Shown here piece by piece: positions 1 through 9,196 of a DNA stretch of 64,000 nt. This DNA comes from Bin87 sp965220055. Its GTDB lineage: Bacteria; Chloroflexota; Dehalococcoidia; Lucifugimonadales; UBA3495. The stretch spans positions 3,782,001 through 3,846,000 of the forward strand of contig CBDCPE010000004.1 of assembly GCA_965220055.1 (NCBI GenBank), in the 5' to 3' direction. The stretch's first letter is position 1, and each line of letters begins with the position of its first letter. The notes beneath the pieces are model-generated. The model saw only the letters and a list, made by a program, of their open reading frames with translations. It did not search any database and had not been told where the DNA came from. The position numbers were made by a program, and so were the translations under genes.

Positions 1-330
1 CGGCAGCGCGGACTCGGTGATTGACCTCGTGGACTGCCGCGCACTCGACGTTGGACACGATGCGCTGGAAACTGTGCACCACGGCGAAGCTGTCGGGCAG
101 CGGTATCTCCTCGACCTCCGCACCAGCCTCCGCCAGCTGGTTGGCCACGGCCTCGGTGTGCGCCCACATCTCAGGAGTCGCATAGTCCTGGTAATACTGC
201 CGCACCAGCCCGATGCGAGGCGGCCGGTCGTGCTCCGTCATCTGCGCGCTGAAGTCGGGCACCGGTTCGCGCAGGCTGCCCGGATCATTGTCGTCCGTGC
301 CGCCGCAACCGTCAGCGCAGCATACTCCCA
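1..330 (-). pseudogene. Amidase (amidase signature family) remnant, 3' part, cut by window edge
   Basis: On the minus strand this piece aligns base for base with the central part of the intact amidase at 5685-7040 (its region around 6060-6375), with scattered substitutions. It covers the segment from the DPGSLREPVPDF motif through the VHSFQRIVSNVEC motif. The part that would hold the catalytic Lys and the two Ser residues is missing: about base 330 the reading passes directly into an IS630 transposase remnant. It is therefore a truncated paralogue rather than an expressed enzyme. The two copies lie on the same strand on either side of the nitrilase/LLM/dihydropyrimidinase genes, which suggests an old duplication of the amidase. 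The rest lies outside the window. Confidence 0.75.
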
Positions 331-699
331 CACGAAAGCTTCCCGCCGCGCTGGGTCCGCTTTCACCAACCGCCTCTTGGGACGCTTCAGCACAAACCCC
401 AGCCGATGCAAGTAGTTCAGACAACTGCTCCGGCTCACCTCCCCTCGTTGCTCCACGTCCAACGCGGGGGAACCACCAGTCTGCTCGAAAACCAGCGCTT
501 TGGGACCGCCCTCGGCGAAGGCCTTGACCCATCGGCCTATGGTGTGGGCATCCCGCTCCAGGGCTCGGCCCACCACCGCCGCCGTCCATCCCTGGGCCAG
601 CAGCCACACCCCGTGCCATCGCTCCCGTTCACGTGGCGTCGGCGCTCGGTATATCCGTCGCCTTACTCCAGCCTCGTCTATGCACCACTGCTCCAGCAA
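331..699 (-). pseudogene. IS630-type transposase N-terminal remnant (helix-turn-helix part)
   Basis: The N-terminal residues read as the winged helix-turn-helix domain of IS630 transposases (ALERDAHTIGRWVKAF, then GPKALVFEQTGG, then SCLNYLHRLGFVLKRPKRRL). Between LDVEQRGE and VSRSSCLNY about 35-40 residues normally present in this family are missing, so there is an internal deletion. The protein then runs out of frame into the amidase remnant near base 330 and the catalytic DDE domain is absent. It cannot encode an active transposase. No intact terminal inverted repeat is recognised on either side. Confidence 0.7.
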
Positions 700-767
700 C
701 CCCCCATCTCCTGCCTACCCGACTACCCGCTCAGATCTCGCAAACGACCGTCCAATTTGAATCCATT

Positions 768-1700
768 TCACCCAACACCAATGCGGGTTTCACCTTGGTC
801 TCGGTTTAGGCTTTCGGGGTACGGACTAATCCTATGGCTCCAGCAACTCGTCATAGGTGTCGGGGCGGCGGTCCCGGTAAAACTGCCAAGTGGTGCGGAC
901 TTGGCGTATTTCATCCAGGTCCAAGTCGGCGACGATGACTTCATCCCGGTCACGGGACCCTTGGGCGACGATTTGACCCGGGGGTCGCAGAAATAGCTCT
1001 TCCCGTAGAACTCCCCTATCTCCCAAGGCTGTTCCCAGCCCACTCGGTTGATGGCGCCGACGAAGTACCCGTTGGCTATGGCATGGGCGGGCTGCTCCAA
1101 CTCCCAGAGGTACTCGGACAGTCCCGCCACGGTGGCGGAAGGGTTGAACACCAGCTCTGCCCCGTTGAGTCCCAGCGCCCTCGCGCCTTCGGGGAAGTGG
1201 CGGTCGTAGCAGATGTACACGCCCACTTTGCAGACGCTGGTGTCGAAGACAGGGTAACCGGTGTTGCCGGGCTTGAAGTAGAACTTCTCCCAGAAACCCG
1301 GTTCCAAGTGGGGTATGTGGGTCTTGCGGTACTTGCCCAAGTAGGTTCCGTCCCGCTCCAGCACGGCCGCCGTGTTGTAGTAGACCCCTGGCATCTCCTC
1401 CTCGTAGACGGGAACGATTAGCACCATGCCGTGCTTTTTGGCGAGTTCCTGCATCAACCGGACTGTCGGCCCCTCGGGTACCTTTTCCACCATTGCGTAC
1501 CAGCGGACGTCCTGCTCGGCGGGAAAGTATGGGCCATAGAACAACTCCTGGAGACACAGAACCTGCACCTGCTGGGCCGCCGCTTGCTCGATCAGCGAGA
1601 CATGTTTGTCGATCATGTATTGTTTCAGACGGCCCAGGTCCTGGAGCGCTTGGCCGTCGACGCTGGCCTGAATCAATCCGGCGCGGATGGTCCGTGGCAT
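768..1700 (-). pseudogene. Carbon-nitrogen hydrolase (nitrilase superfamily), beta-ureidopropionase/N-carbamoyl amidohydrolase-like, frameshifted
   Basis: The first ~240 residues are a good nitrilase-superfamily match: the catalytic Glu is at about residue 52 (LCLQELFYG), Lys at about 126 (YRKTHIP) and Cys at 164 (ICYDRHFPEGA). Close relatives hydrolyse N-carbamoyl-beta-alanine or N-carbamoylputrescine. After CDPR (near base 980) the expected C-terminus (GQIVAQG to RRPDTYDELLEP) continues in another frame and stops at base 832. One G missing from a run of C/G at about 978-985 explains this. In the current frame the protein ends in unrelated residues. It lies downstream of dihydropyrimidinase and a LLM oxidoreductase on the same strand, fitting a pyrimidine or hydantoin ring-cleavage pathway. 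The frameshift is in a homopolymer, so a sequencing error is a real alternative. Confidence 0.85.
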
Positions 1701-2724
1701 GGCAACCTCCTCCTGATAAGCCTCCGGTGAGGGGCGAAGGCGTCGATAATCGCCCGTATATTGGAAGTCAAAGGACAGAGCACCGGACAGGAAGCGCCGG
1801 CGTCCGCGTATTCCAGCACACGTTCCCTGTACATCTCCGGGGTACCGGCGGCGAAGAGCAAGTCAACGGTATCGTCCCCTGCCAAGGATATGGCGTCTTC
1901 GATTCCTCCTTCTCTTGGAGGCCATCCCCCATGGCATCGTAGACGTTTTGAATTACGTCGTCGGGCACGCCACTGGCCTTGCCGATGTGCGGCTGCTGGC
2001 CTGCATACATAGTCACGTCGTGACGGGCGATGTTCCAGACCGTTTCTGCGTCGTCGGACATGGCCACGGCGAGCATGCGGGGCATGTCGACGTCTTGAAT
2101 CGACCGGCCGGCCCGAGCCGCTCCCCGTTCCACCATTTCGAGGGACTGGCGCAGGCAGATGGTCGACGTAAAGAAGATGTGTAAGACGCCGGCGGCGGTC
2201 TCTCCAGCCAGTTCCATCATCCTGGGGCCTGTGGCGCCAATGTAGATGGGAACGTCGATGGGTTCCCGCACCATCCGATCTCCCAGGTCCAGGCGCAGGT
2301 CTTCGACCTTTACGACTTCGTCGTCGAGGTTCACCGTCTCCATTTCAAGCAACTGCCTGACAGCCGTCACGTACTCCCGCATGGCGGACAGGCGCCTGCG
2401 GCGTCGGATTCCCTGGTTGCGCGCCAAGGAGTCCCAGTAGGCCCCAATCCCCAGAATGATCCTCCCGTCGGACAACTCATGGAGCGTCGCCAGGGTCATC
2501 GCCTAAGTCTCGCTGTGCAGGTTCAGTCGTTGACGACGCCATTCGCCAGCCGGATGCAGCTGGTTGCTTGGGGAAAAGGCCGCCAAGAGTGTCATGGCGT
2601 CGCGGACCAACCGGGTCTCGGAAGCCCAACCCGATTCGAACCCCCGCTGCTCGGCATACTGGACCAACTCTACCTGCTCCCGCGGGGACGGCCGGTCCTG
2701 GAAATTCAGCCCAACTCTGTCCAT
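1673..2724 (-). pseudogene. LLM-class (luciferase-like, F420/FMN-dependent) oxidoreductase, multiply frameshifted
   Basis: Three separate frames together give one bacterial luciferase-like monooxygenase of the methylenetetrahydromethanopterin-reductase type. The start is MDRVGLNFQD with a GGAAC ribosome site. LAAFSP then needs a frame change to reach QATSCIRLANGVVN. MTLATLHELSDGRIILGIGAYWD follows in another frame, and a third shift near base 1880 gives the C-terminal AGTPEMYRERVLEYADAGA. At least three indels and a stop near base 2550 are needed, so the gene is dead unless several assembly errors coincide. The start is 33 bp after the dihydropyrimidinase stop and the end overlaps the nitrilase start, so the three formed one operon. 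Confidence 0.8.
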
Positions 2725-2757
2725 GTCTGTTCCTTTGAATGCTATGGTTTCACCCGT

Positions 2758-4140
2758 CTATTGCGGGCTGCGCTTGAGGAAGCGGCCGCCGGCTGAAATG
2801 CCGGTGTACTTTCCGCCCTCTACCAGCACACGCCCATTGGCGATTACAGCCTCGGGCACGCCTTTGACCGTCATACCCTCGTAAAGATTGTAGTCTATGT
2901 TCATGTGGTGGGTCTGGGCACTGATCACGGTCTCGGCATCCGGGTCGAACACGACTATGTCGGCGTCGCTTCCCACGGCGATGGTCCCCTTGCGAGGGAA
3001 AAGCCCGAACAGCTTGGCGGGCGTGGTGGCGAATACTTCCACCAGCCGGTTCATGTCCATCAGACCGGATACCACGCCGTTGGTGTAAATGAGGCTCAAG
3101 CGGTTTTCGATACCGGGCCCGCCGTTGGGAATCTTGGAAAAGTCATTTACGCCCAGGGTCTTCTGGTCGCTGAACCGGAAAGCGCAGTGGTCTGTGGAGA
3201 CCACTTGGAGGTCGTTGCGACGCAACCCCTTCCACAGCTCTTCCTGGTGCCATTTGTCGCGCAAGGGCGGCGTCAGCACATACTTGGCTCCCTCGAAACC
3301 TTCCTGGTCGTACATGCTGTTGTCCAAAGTCAGGTAGTGGGGGCAGGTCTCAGCGTAGACGTAATTTCGACGGGAGCGGGCCGCCTGCACCTCTTCCAAC
3401 GCCTCGGTGCAACTGAGGTGGACGAAGTAAACTGGCGCGCCGGCGACCTCGGCCATGCGGATCGCCCGGTGGGTGGCTTCGGCCTCGGTTATCGGAGGAC
3501 GGGTGCTGGCGTGGAACCTGGGTGCGGTGTCACCCTTGGCCAGGGCCTCCTGCACCAGCACGTCGATCATGTGACCGTGCTCGGCGTGCAGGCAGATCAT
3601 CGCTCCGTTGTCCGCCGCCCTAACCATGGCTTTGAAGATCGTGTCGTCGTCCACCATCACCGCGCCGCGGTAAGCCATGAACATCTTGAAGCTGGTGACG
3701 CCCTGCCGTACCATCTCGTCCATCTCGTCCATCTCGGGCAAGCGGGAGTCCGGCAGGTCACGGATGATCATGTGGAAGCCGTAGTCGACCGCGGCTTTCC
3801 CTCCGGCTTTCTGGTGCCATATTTCCAGTGCTTCCGTCAGCGACTGGCCCGGCTGTTGCACCACGAAGTCCACTATGGTGGTGGTACCGCCGACCGCTGC
3901 GGCGATAGTGCCGGTGCTGAAGTCGTCGGAAGAGACGGTACCGCCGAAAGGAAAGTCCAAGTGGGTATGAGGGTCGATGCCGCCGGGAATAACGTACTTG
4001 CCGATTGCATCTATGGTCTTGGCGTCGTCCGCAGACAAGTCAATACCTATCGTGCGGATTTTGCCGTCGTCCACCAGGATGTCCGCCACGTAGTTGTCCA
4101 CTGCGGTGAAGATGTGCCCGTTCTTGATCAATACACTCAT
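2758..4140 (-). CDS. Dihydropyrimidinase / D-hydantoinase
   Basis: A 460-residue amidohydrolase that opens the ring of dihydrouracil-type or hydantoin substrates in the cytoplasm. The metal site is visible: the HxH pair in GGIDPHTHLDFPFGG, the carbamylated lysine in SFKMFMAYRG, His in CLHAEHGHMID and YFVHLSCTEA, and Asp in STDHCAFRFSDQ. Length is normal for the family. The open frame continues upstream into the neighbouring insertion sequence, but the ATG at 4140 is preceded by GGAGGGAC and matches family N-termini (MSVLIKNGH), so I start there. It heads the operon dihydropyrimidinase - LLM oxidoreductase - nitrilase. An IS5-type element sits 41 bp upstream, in the promoter region, and may have changed expression. 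It is the only intact member of the operon. Confidence 0.95.
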   Translation of the reverse strand: MSVLIKNGHIFTAVDNYVADILVDDGKIRTIGIDLSADDAKTIDAIGKYVIPGGIDPHTHLDFPFGGTVSSDDFSTGTIAAAVGGTTTIVDFVVQQPGQSLTEALEIWHQKAGGKAAVDYGFHMIIRDLPDSRLPEMDEMDEMVRQGVTSFKMFMAYRGAVMVDDDTIFKAMVRAADNGAMICLHAEHGHMIDVLVQEALAKGDTAPRFHASTRPPITEAEATHRAIRMAEVAGAPVYFVHLSCTEALEEVQAARSRRNYVYAETCPHYLTLDNSMYDQEGFEGAKYVLTPPLRDKWHQEELWKGLRRNDLQVVSTDHCAFRFSDQKTLGVNDFSKIPNGGPGIENRLSLIYTNGVVSGLMDMNRLVEVFATTPAKLFGLFPRKGTIAVGSDADIVVFDPDAETVISAQTHHMNIDYNLYEGMTVKGVPEAVIANGRVLVEGGKYTGISAGGRFLKRSPQ

Positions 4141-4180
4141 GACGTCCCTCCATGCGGCTGACTGAGGAAACCTAATTCTA

Positions 4181-5038
4181 GGGGGTGTCGTCAAAAGAGT
4201 TTGCTCCAGATCATCACTGCCCGGAGTTGGCCAATGGCCAGGTATGACGCCGCTCTCTTGGCATAACGGGTCGCCACTCCGCACCACTGCTTGAAGTCCA
4301 AGAATCCGTTCTCCACCAAGTGCCGCAACTTGTACAGTGCCTGGTCGTAGTCCCGCTTTTCCCTCCGGTTGCTTTTGGGCGGTATCACCGGGTTCATTCC
4401 CGATGCCCGAGCGGTGGCTATGATTTCATTGGTGTCATAGGCTTTGTCCGCCAGTAGACACTCCGCCTCTATACCCTCGATCAGGGGCAACGCCAAAGAG
4501 CAGTCGGCCACCGTGCCTCCAGTAACCGCCAGCCTTACCGGCATTCCGTGGGAGCCCACCGCCAGGTGCAACTTGCTGTTCAGCCCCCTTTGGTGCGGGC
4601 AATAGCCTGATTTCCGCCCCGAGCGCCGGCACTGTGGGGATGGGCCTTGATGTAGCTGGCGTCTATCATCAGCCACTCGAAATCAGGCACTCGAAATCAG
4701 GGTCATCCATCACTTCCTCCAACAGTCCGGCCCACACACCCCGGTCCCGCCAGCGGCAGAAGCGGCGGTGGGTGTTCTTCCAGTCTCCGTAGTCCGGGGG
4801 CAAATCGCGCCAGGGAGCGCCGGTGCGCAGAACCCAGCAAACGGCGTCGATAAACCGCCGGTTGTCATGGGCCGGCCGACCTCTCTTGCCTGCTCCCCCG
4901 GGCAGGTACAGCCTCAGCCGCTCCCAAACACCGTCTGTCATATCGTGGCGCCGGTGCGCTGCCGTCATACTCCCCACCTTCCACACTCTCCCTGTTACCG
5001 GCAATTTACCACCCTCTCACTGTTTTGACGACACCCCC
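4181..5038 (-). mobile_element. IS5-family insertion sequence, copy A (858 bp)
   Basis: The ends are inverted repeats GGGGGTGTCGTCAAAA (4181-4196) and its complement (5023-5038), flanked by TA on both sides within the target CTAG (4178-4180 and 5039-5041). Copy B at 28589-29432 is nearly identical but 14 bp shorter. The difference is a tandem duplication inside the transposase gene of copy A. The element lies between the dihydropyrimidinase start and a small membrane-protein ORF. Confidence 0.92.
4191..4968 (-). pseudogene. IS5-family transposase (DDE), copy A, disrupted by 14-bp tandem duplication
   Basis: The N-terminal ORF has the IS5-type DNA-binding domain (MTDGVWERLRLYLPG, RFIDAVCWVLRTGAPWRDLPP). 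The C-terminal ORF has the second DDE Asp (LLADKAYDTNEI) and the Glu region (YKLRHLVENGFLDFKQW). In copy B the first frame reaches the first catalytic Asp (MIDASHIKAH). Here the 14-bp unit ACTCGAAATCAGGC at 4675-4688 is repeated at 4689-4702, and the first frame stops early after DPDFECLISSG. The ATG at 4968 has GGTGGGGAG upstream. The product is not functional. Confidence 0.88.
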
Positions 5039-5144
5039 TAGGACGAATCGACAATTACTGAGCCCCAAGCGCGCTGAAGCCACCGGGCAAAAGGCGACCG
5101 ACGACGGATTCTCCGAGCGGAATAAGACGCTCCGGCTCCCCGCC

Positions 5145-5438
5145 ATGTTGTTTGTCACGGGATTGATCACACTCGTGTTGCCGTTCCTGATACCGGTTGG
5201 TGTCTCCCTGCGCAGCAGTGGTCGTTCCCGTCAACATTCCGACAGCTTGCTGGTCGGCTTATTTGCGGGTTCGGCCACCGTCGGCCTGACCAGCGTCGGG
5301 GTTTCCATAATCGCATTTTGCGTCCCCGAAATATTGACCACCGGCGTGGGGCTCTTGGCCGCATTCGTCGTCGCCATCGCCGCACCGGCAGCCATGATTT
5401 GGCTCACTCGTGGTTGGCTGCGCAATGACCATCAATAA
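5145..5438 (+). CDS. Small putative membrane protein, unknown function
   Basis: About 97 residues with three strongly hydrophobic stretches (roughly residues 1-25, 38-63 and 67-90), so probably an inner-membrane protein. The open frame extends upstream through the end of IS copy A, where a TTG at 5025 could start it. The first ATG is 5145, without a clear ribosome site. Upstream of the IS the same frame has a stop, so an original start is not evident. I recognise no family. It may be a decayed gene; the only support is an uninterrupted frame with transmembrane-like composition. Confidence 0.35.
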   Translation: MLFVTGLITLVLPFLIPVGVSLRSSGRSRQHSDSLLVGLFAGSATVGLTSVGVSIIAFCVPEILTTGVGLLAAFVVAIAAPAAMIWLTRGWLRNDHQ

Positions 5439-5684
5439 CGCTACCATAGAGACTACTCAATTTGAGCGACGCGCAGCGCGAAGTTTTCGGTTTCAGGCGC
5501 TATACGCACGCTATGTCCACGACGGTTGCCAAGGCCCATCCCGCGGCACCAGCAATCCACTCCGGCAACACGACCGAAACCCCGACCCCTGAAGGTTCAG
5601 GGGAGATGTCGGGGCGGAGCGTATCAGCCGGCACCCTGACCCTGTGCCGTTCGTCTTTGTACACGACTTCATGGACGACAGGTG

Positions 5685-7040
5685 TCAACAGTTGGGCGGC
5701 GCTTGGTTCAACCCGGCAATCCGCTCGCACCATTGCGCCGCGCCCAAGACCCTGCCCTCCTGCGCCCACGGGCCACCGAACTGCATGGCCATGGGCATCC
5801 CCAGCTCGCTCAGGCCCGTCGACACCACCACCGTGGGCAACCCGGAGGCCGACCACGGCACCTGGAACGCCGCATCACCGGTGGTGTTCAGGTCACGGGG
5901 AGCCGGCGCCGGCATCGCCGGCGTCATGACGACATCGACCTTGGCGGCCATCTCGCTGAAGTCGGCGCGGAATTGCCGCCGCAGCCGCTGGGCTTTCAGG
6001 TACGCCGACGTCGGTATGATCATGCCCATCTCCATGCCGGCGCGGATGCGCGGGCCGTAGTCGGCGGCGCGAACGCGGTGATTGACCTGGTGGACCCCCG
6101 CGCACTCGACGTTCGATACGATGCGCTGGAAGCTGTGCACGAAGGTGAAGCTGTCCGGCAACGGTATTTCCTCGACTTCAGCCCCAGCCTCCGCCAGTAG
6201 ATTGGCCACGGCCTCCGTGTGCGCCCATATCTCCGGCGTGGCATAGTCCTCGTAATACTGCCGCACCAGCCCGATGCGCGGGGGCCGGTCATGCTCGGCC
6301 ATCTGCGCGCTGAAGTCGGGCACCGGTTCGCGCAGGCTGCCGGGATCCTTGTCGTCCGCGCCGCTCAGCACGGTCAGCATCAGCGCGCCATCGGCCACCG
6401 TTCGAGTCAGGATGCCCACGTGGTCCAGAGACCAGCTTAGCGGGGCCACCCCGTACCGTGAGATGCGCCCGTAGGTGGCCTTCACGCCGACGATGCCGTT
6501 GTAGGCCGCCGGTCGGCAGGTGGACCCGCCGGTCTGTGAGCCCAGCGCGGCCGGAACCATCCGCGCCGCCACCGCCGCAGACGACCCACTGCTGGAGCCG
6601 CCGGGAGTGTGCTCCAGGTTCCATGGGTTGCGCGTCGGCGAAGGGTCGCCCGAGGCGAACTCGGTGGTTACCGCCTTGCCCAGGATGATGCCACCGGCCG
6701 CCTTGATATTGACCACCGATGTCGCATCGAATTCCGGCACGAAGTCGGCGTACACCTTCGACCCGCACGCGGTGAGCATGCCTTGAGTGTAGAAAATGTC
6801 CTTCAGGCCCACGGGAACGCCGTGGATCAGGCCGAGCGAGTCGCCCCGCTGGACTTCCGCCTCCCGTTGTTGCGCTGCCGACAACACTGCATCCCGGTCG
6901 ATGGTGACCCATGCCTGCAGGTCGCCGTCCAGCGCGTCGATGCGCGCCAGCAGCGACTCCGCCAGCGCCACCGGCGACAGGATTCCTTCGCGAATCTGCG
7001 CGGCGGCCTCTGCCACCGAAAGTTCGTAGAGTTCAGGCAT
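5685..7040 (-). CDS. Amidase (amidase signature family, GatA/AtzF-like)
   Basis: A 451-residue amidase-signature hydrolase. The Ser-cisSer-Lys triad is present: Lys80 (GLKDIF), cis-Ser149 in TPGGSSSGSS and nucleophile Ser173 in GSQTGGSTCRPA. Length fits stand-alone amidases that release ammonia from small amides; it lacks the tail needed to claim GatA. The ATG at 7040 gives the expected N-terminus (MPELYELSVAEAAAQIREG). A truncated paralogue lies at 1-330. Given the neighbouring dihydropyrimidinase and nitrilase homologues, it probably acts in catabolism of amides, ureides or related ring-opened nitrogen compounds. The substrate cannot be read from sequence. Confidence 0.92.
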   Translation of the reverse strand: MPELYELSVAEAAAQIREGILSPVALAESLLARIDALDGDLQAWVTIDRDAVLSAAQQREAEVQRGDSLGLIHGVPVGLKDIFYTQGMLTACGSKVYADFVPEFDATSVVNIKAAGGIILGKAVTTEFASGDPSPTRNPWNLEHTPGGSSSGSSAAVAARMVPAALGSQTGGSTCRPAAYNGIVGVKATYGRISRYGVAPLSWSLDHVGILTRTVADGALMLTVLSGADDKDPGSLREPVPDFSAQMAEHDRPPRIGLVRQYYEDYATPEIWAHTEAVANLLAEAGAEVEEIPLPDSFTFVHSFQRIVSNVECAGVHQVNHRVRAADYGPRIRAGMEMGMIIPTSAYLKAQRLRRQFRADFSEMAAKVDVVMTPAMPAPAPRDLNTTGDAAFQVPWSASGLPTVVVSTGLSELGMPMAMQFGGPWAQEGRVLGAAQWCERIAGLNQAPPNC

Positions 7041-7099
7041 GATGCAACCTCATTGACGGTGGCACGGGTGCCGAGGATGGTTCGCCGTTCGCCGGTGCG

Positions 7100-7224
7100 G
7101 GCCTCGGTTCGTTCCATTGCTTGTCCATCGATGCGTCAACCGCAAGTCACCCGTGACCAACTGGCTCGCACACTCGGTGAACCCAGCAACGTGTTGATCC
7201 GCCAAGTACTCGTCTCGTTTCATG
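7100..7224 (-). pseudogene. N-terminal remnant of an unrecognised protein
   Basis: A short coding-like stretch starts at an ATG near 7222 (MKRDEYLADQHVAGF, ASQLVTGDLRLTHRW) and then degenerates toward the amidase start. It resembles the beginning of a longer soluble protein, but no family can be named with confidence. It diverges from the MIIIHAAQ fragment at 7472. The region 7225-7471 between them holds nothing I can identify. Confidence 0.25.
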
Positions 7225-7471
7225 AAGGTGCTCCCGTGTTCAACGGCAGCGTAGACAACGCGAGTCCCCACGGGCGTCGAGGGGATTGTGCCCGCGAAGT
7301 TTTGCCAGCGCAAGGGTCTGCTGCGACAAGGAGGCAACCCGCCCAAGAAACGGAGTGTCTACTCCGGGGACCGGTGGGCGCATCTGGCTCGGTTTTCAAC
7401 AGAGACTTGAGCTGCTGCTACCCCTTCCCAGCATACGTCCCGCGTAGTAAAACCAGCACAGAGTAAGTTCC

Positions 7472-7687
7472 ATGATCATCATCCACGCCGCGCAACTGGG
7501 CGGCAAACTGATCCTTTGGGGAGAGGACTCCGACCGACCCTCGCAATCCGACCTGCGGCCGGATGGGCGCCATCCCCGTTGCGCCGACGCCGAGCGTTTG
7601 GCAGAAACCTCCGGCGTCGCGCCCGACGACCTCGACGGCACCGACGCGGAAGCCACCATCCAATATTCCATCGTTCGCAACCGCTAA
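7472..7687 (+). pseudogene. Short ORF, possible N-terminal remnant of a helicase-associated protein
   Basis: A 71-residue ORF beginning MIIIHAAQLGGKLILWGED. This start is reminiscent of the N-terminus of bacterial SNF2-type helicases (MIVLHA...LLLWGE), a resemblance recalled from the family rather than demonstrated. The frame ends after YSIVRNR and no helicase motifs follow, so if the resemblance is real this is a stub left by a deletion. Confidence 0.25.
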
Positions 7688-8009
7688 ACCCACGATGACA
7701 CACGGCCTTGTGGTCTTTCCCGGCACCGTGGCACTGGATGACTAATCTCCCGCTCAACGCAGGATTACACCAATGTCGTTCGTCGTCCTTGTCCTCATTC
7801 TGTACCCGGTTTCAGTCACATTGGCGGCGGCTCTGGGCTTCGCGGTGTCGGGATTCACCACATGGCGTGGTGCGTTGATGTTTGTGTCGCGGTCTGCATT
7901 GCCGTTGGGTACCTGATGCTGGCAACCGCTTTTCTGCTCCTGGTGTGGGGAATAAAAAACGACTCAGCATCCCTTTACAATCCCATTGCATATTCTCTTG
8001 GAGGTGCTA

Positions 8010-8816
8010 GGTTCTGTTGACATTTGGTTATACTAGAACTATGTCAAGACTTAGGCTCTCAACAAATCAGTGGACCAAGATTCTCCAGTTCTTGCGAGGG
8101 CGCGCCGACCTGTATGTTGGCCAGGAAGAGGAATGCCGACGTTTCATAGAAGCTGTACTGTGGGTGACCCGTTCCGGCGCCCAGTGGCGGCTCCTCCCGG
8201 CTGAGTATGGAAATTGGAACAGCGTGTACAAAAGGTTTGCCCGCTGGGCCGACCGGGGTATCTGGGAACTGATGCATCAGCATTTCGCCGCCGACCCGGA
8301 TCTGGAATGCCTCATCATCGACAGCACCGTGGTTCGGGCCCATCCCTGCGCCGCCGGAGCGCCCCCCAAAAAGGTGGCCAGGCAGCCCAGGCCCTGGGCC
8401 GGAGCCGCGGCGGGTTTAGCACCAAGGTCCACGTGAGCGTGGATGCCTTGGGTAATCCCTTGCGGTTCATCCTGACTGGGGGACAACAGCATGACATCAC
8501 TCAGGCCGATGCTCTGATCGCCGATTATGCCGGAGAGTACGTGATTGCCGACAAGGGATATGATTCCCAGGAGTTTCGTCAGCATATCCTGGAACGGGGC
8601 CTGCGTCCGGTCATACCTCCACGCTCCAACCGCAAGAAACCCCAAGCCTACGATGCTTACCTGTACCGAGAGCGTCACTTGGTGGAATGCTTCATCAACA
8701 AGATAAAGCACTATCGCCGGGTATTTTCCCGGTTTGAGAAGCTGGACACCAGATACCTGGGCTTCCTTCAATTTACCGCTGCCCTCATTTGGTTACGGTG
8801 AAATGTCAACACAGCC
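8010..8816 (+). mobile_element. IS5-family insertion sequence, copy C (807 bp)
   Basis: Ends are imperfect inverted repeats, GGTTCTGTTGACATTTGG on the left and the complement of GGCTGTGTTGACATTTCA on the right. They are flanked by TA (8008-8009 and 8817-8818) in a CTAG target. Copy D at 17425-18231 has exactly the same length in opposite orientation. Confidence 0.92.
8041..8801 (+). CDS. IS5-family transposase, two overlapping frames (probable -1 frameshift)
   Basis: Frame one (from ATG 8041) carries the helix-turn-helix region and the first catalytic Asp (LIIDSTVVRAHPCAAG). After a CCCCCCAAAAAGG run near 8365 the reading must move back one base to continue as GRSRGGFSTKVHVSVD. The second Asp (VIADKGYDSQEF) and the Glu region (RERHLVECFINKIKHYRRVFSRFEK) follow. 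Copy D has the same arrangement, so the shift is more likely programmed ribosomal frameshifting, known in several IS5-family groups, than decay. Without the shift a 132-residue DNA-binding product is made. All three DDE positions are intact. Confidence 0.8.
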
Positions 8817-9196
8817 TAGTGCTGTGGTCACGATTGCTGGTTGGATGGAGCGAATCTTCCCCAAGCCGCCCCTGACCCAAGCTCAATTCGAGCAGTCTAT
8901 AGCGGATCAGACCAAGATCCTGAAGTCGAGCAACTCGGAATTGGTTGATATGTTGGCCGAGAACAACCGGCTCCTTTCGGCTCTTTCCGGAGACATCCGC
9001 ACGCTGCTTACGGCGCGATCAGCAACGGCGGGCTCTGTCGGTGCATCGGACGACGACGAGGACTGACGCCAGTCGGCTACGGCCGGTCGACCGTCCCGGC
9101 AATGGGCTCTTTGCCGGGACCTGACTCAGCCATGACAACGCCAGTGGCCGCCGCCGCCTCGGTCCCTTTTTCGTCCACCGAAACGAATGCCTTGTG

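Larger units (their letters stand above)
7773..9066 (+). pseudogene. Small membrane protein gene split by IS copy C
   Basis: The left part starts at ATG 7773 (MSFVVLVLILYPVSVTLAAAL), shifts frame around 7865-7900, and continues as a second membrane segment (VAVCIAVGYLMLATAFLLLVWG) to SLGGA at 8007. There the IS5-type element is inserted at CTAG. Removing the element and one TA joins GGT GCT A to GT GCT GTG in the same frame. This gives SAVVTIAGWMERIF, followed by a soluble tail rich in Asn/Ser/Leu that ends in DDDED at 9066. The ancestral product would be about 150 residues with two membrane spans and a cytoplasmic or coiled tail. The right part alone can start at an ATG supplied by the IS end (8803). 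Function unknown. Confidence 0.55.

Noticed and set aside
2905..4161. 418-codon plus-strand open frame opposite dihydropyrimidinase
   Set aside because: It is the complement of a strongly conserved enzyme and has no protein-like motifs; a GC-rich shadow.
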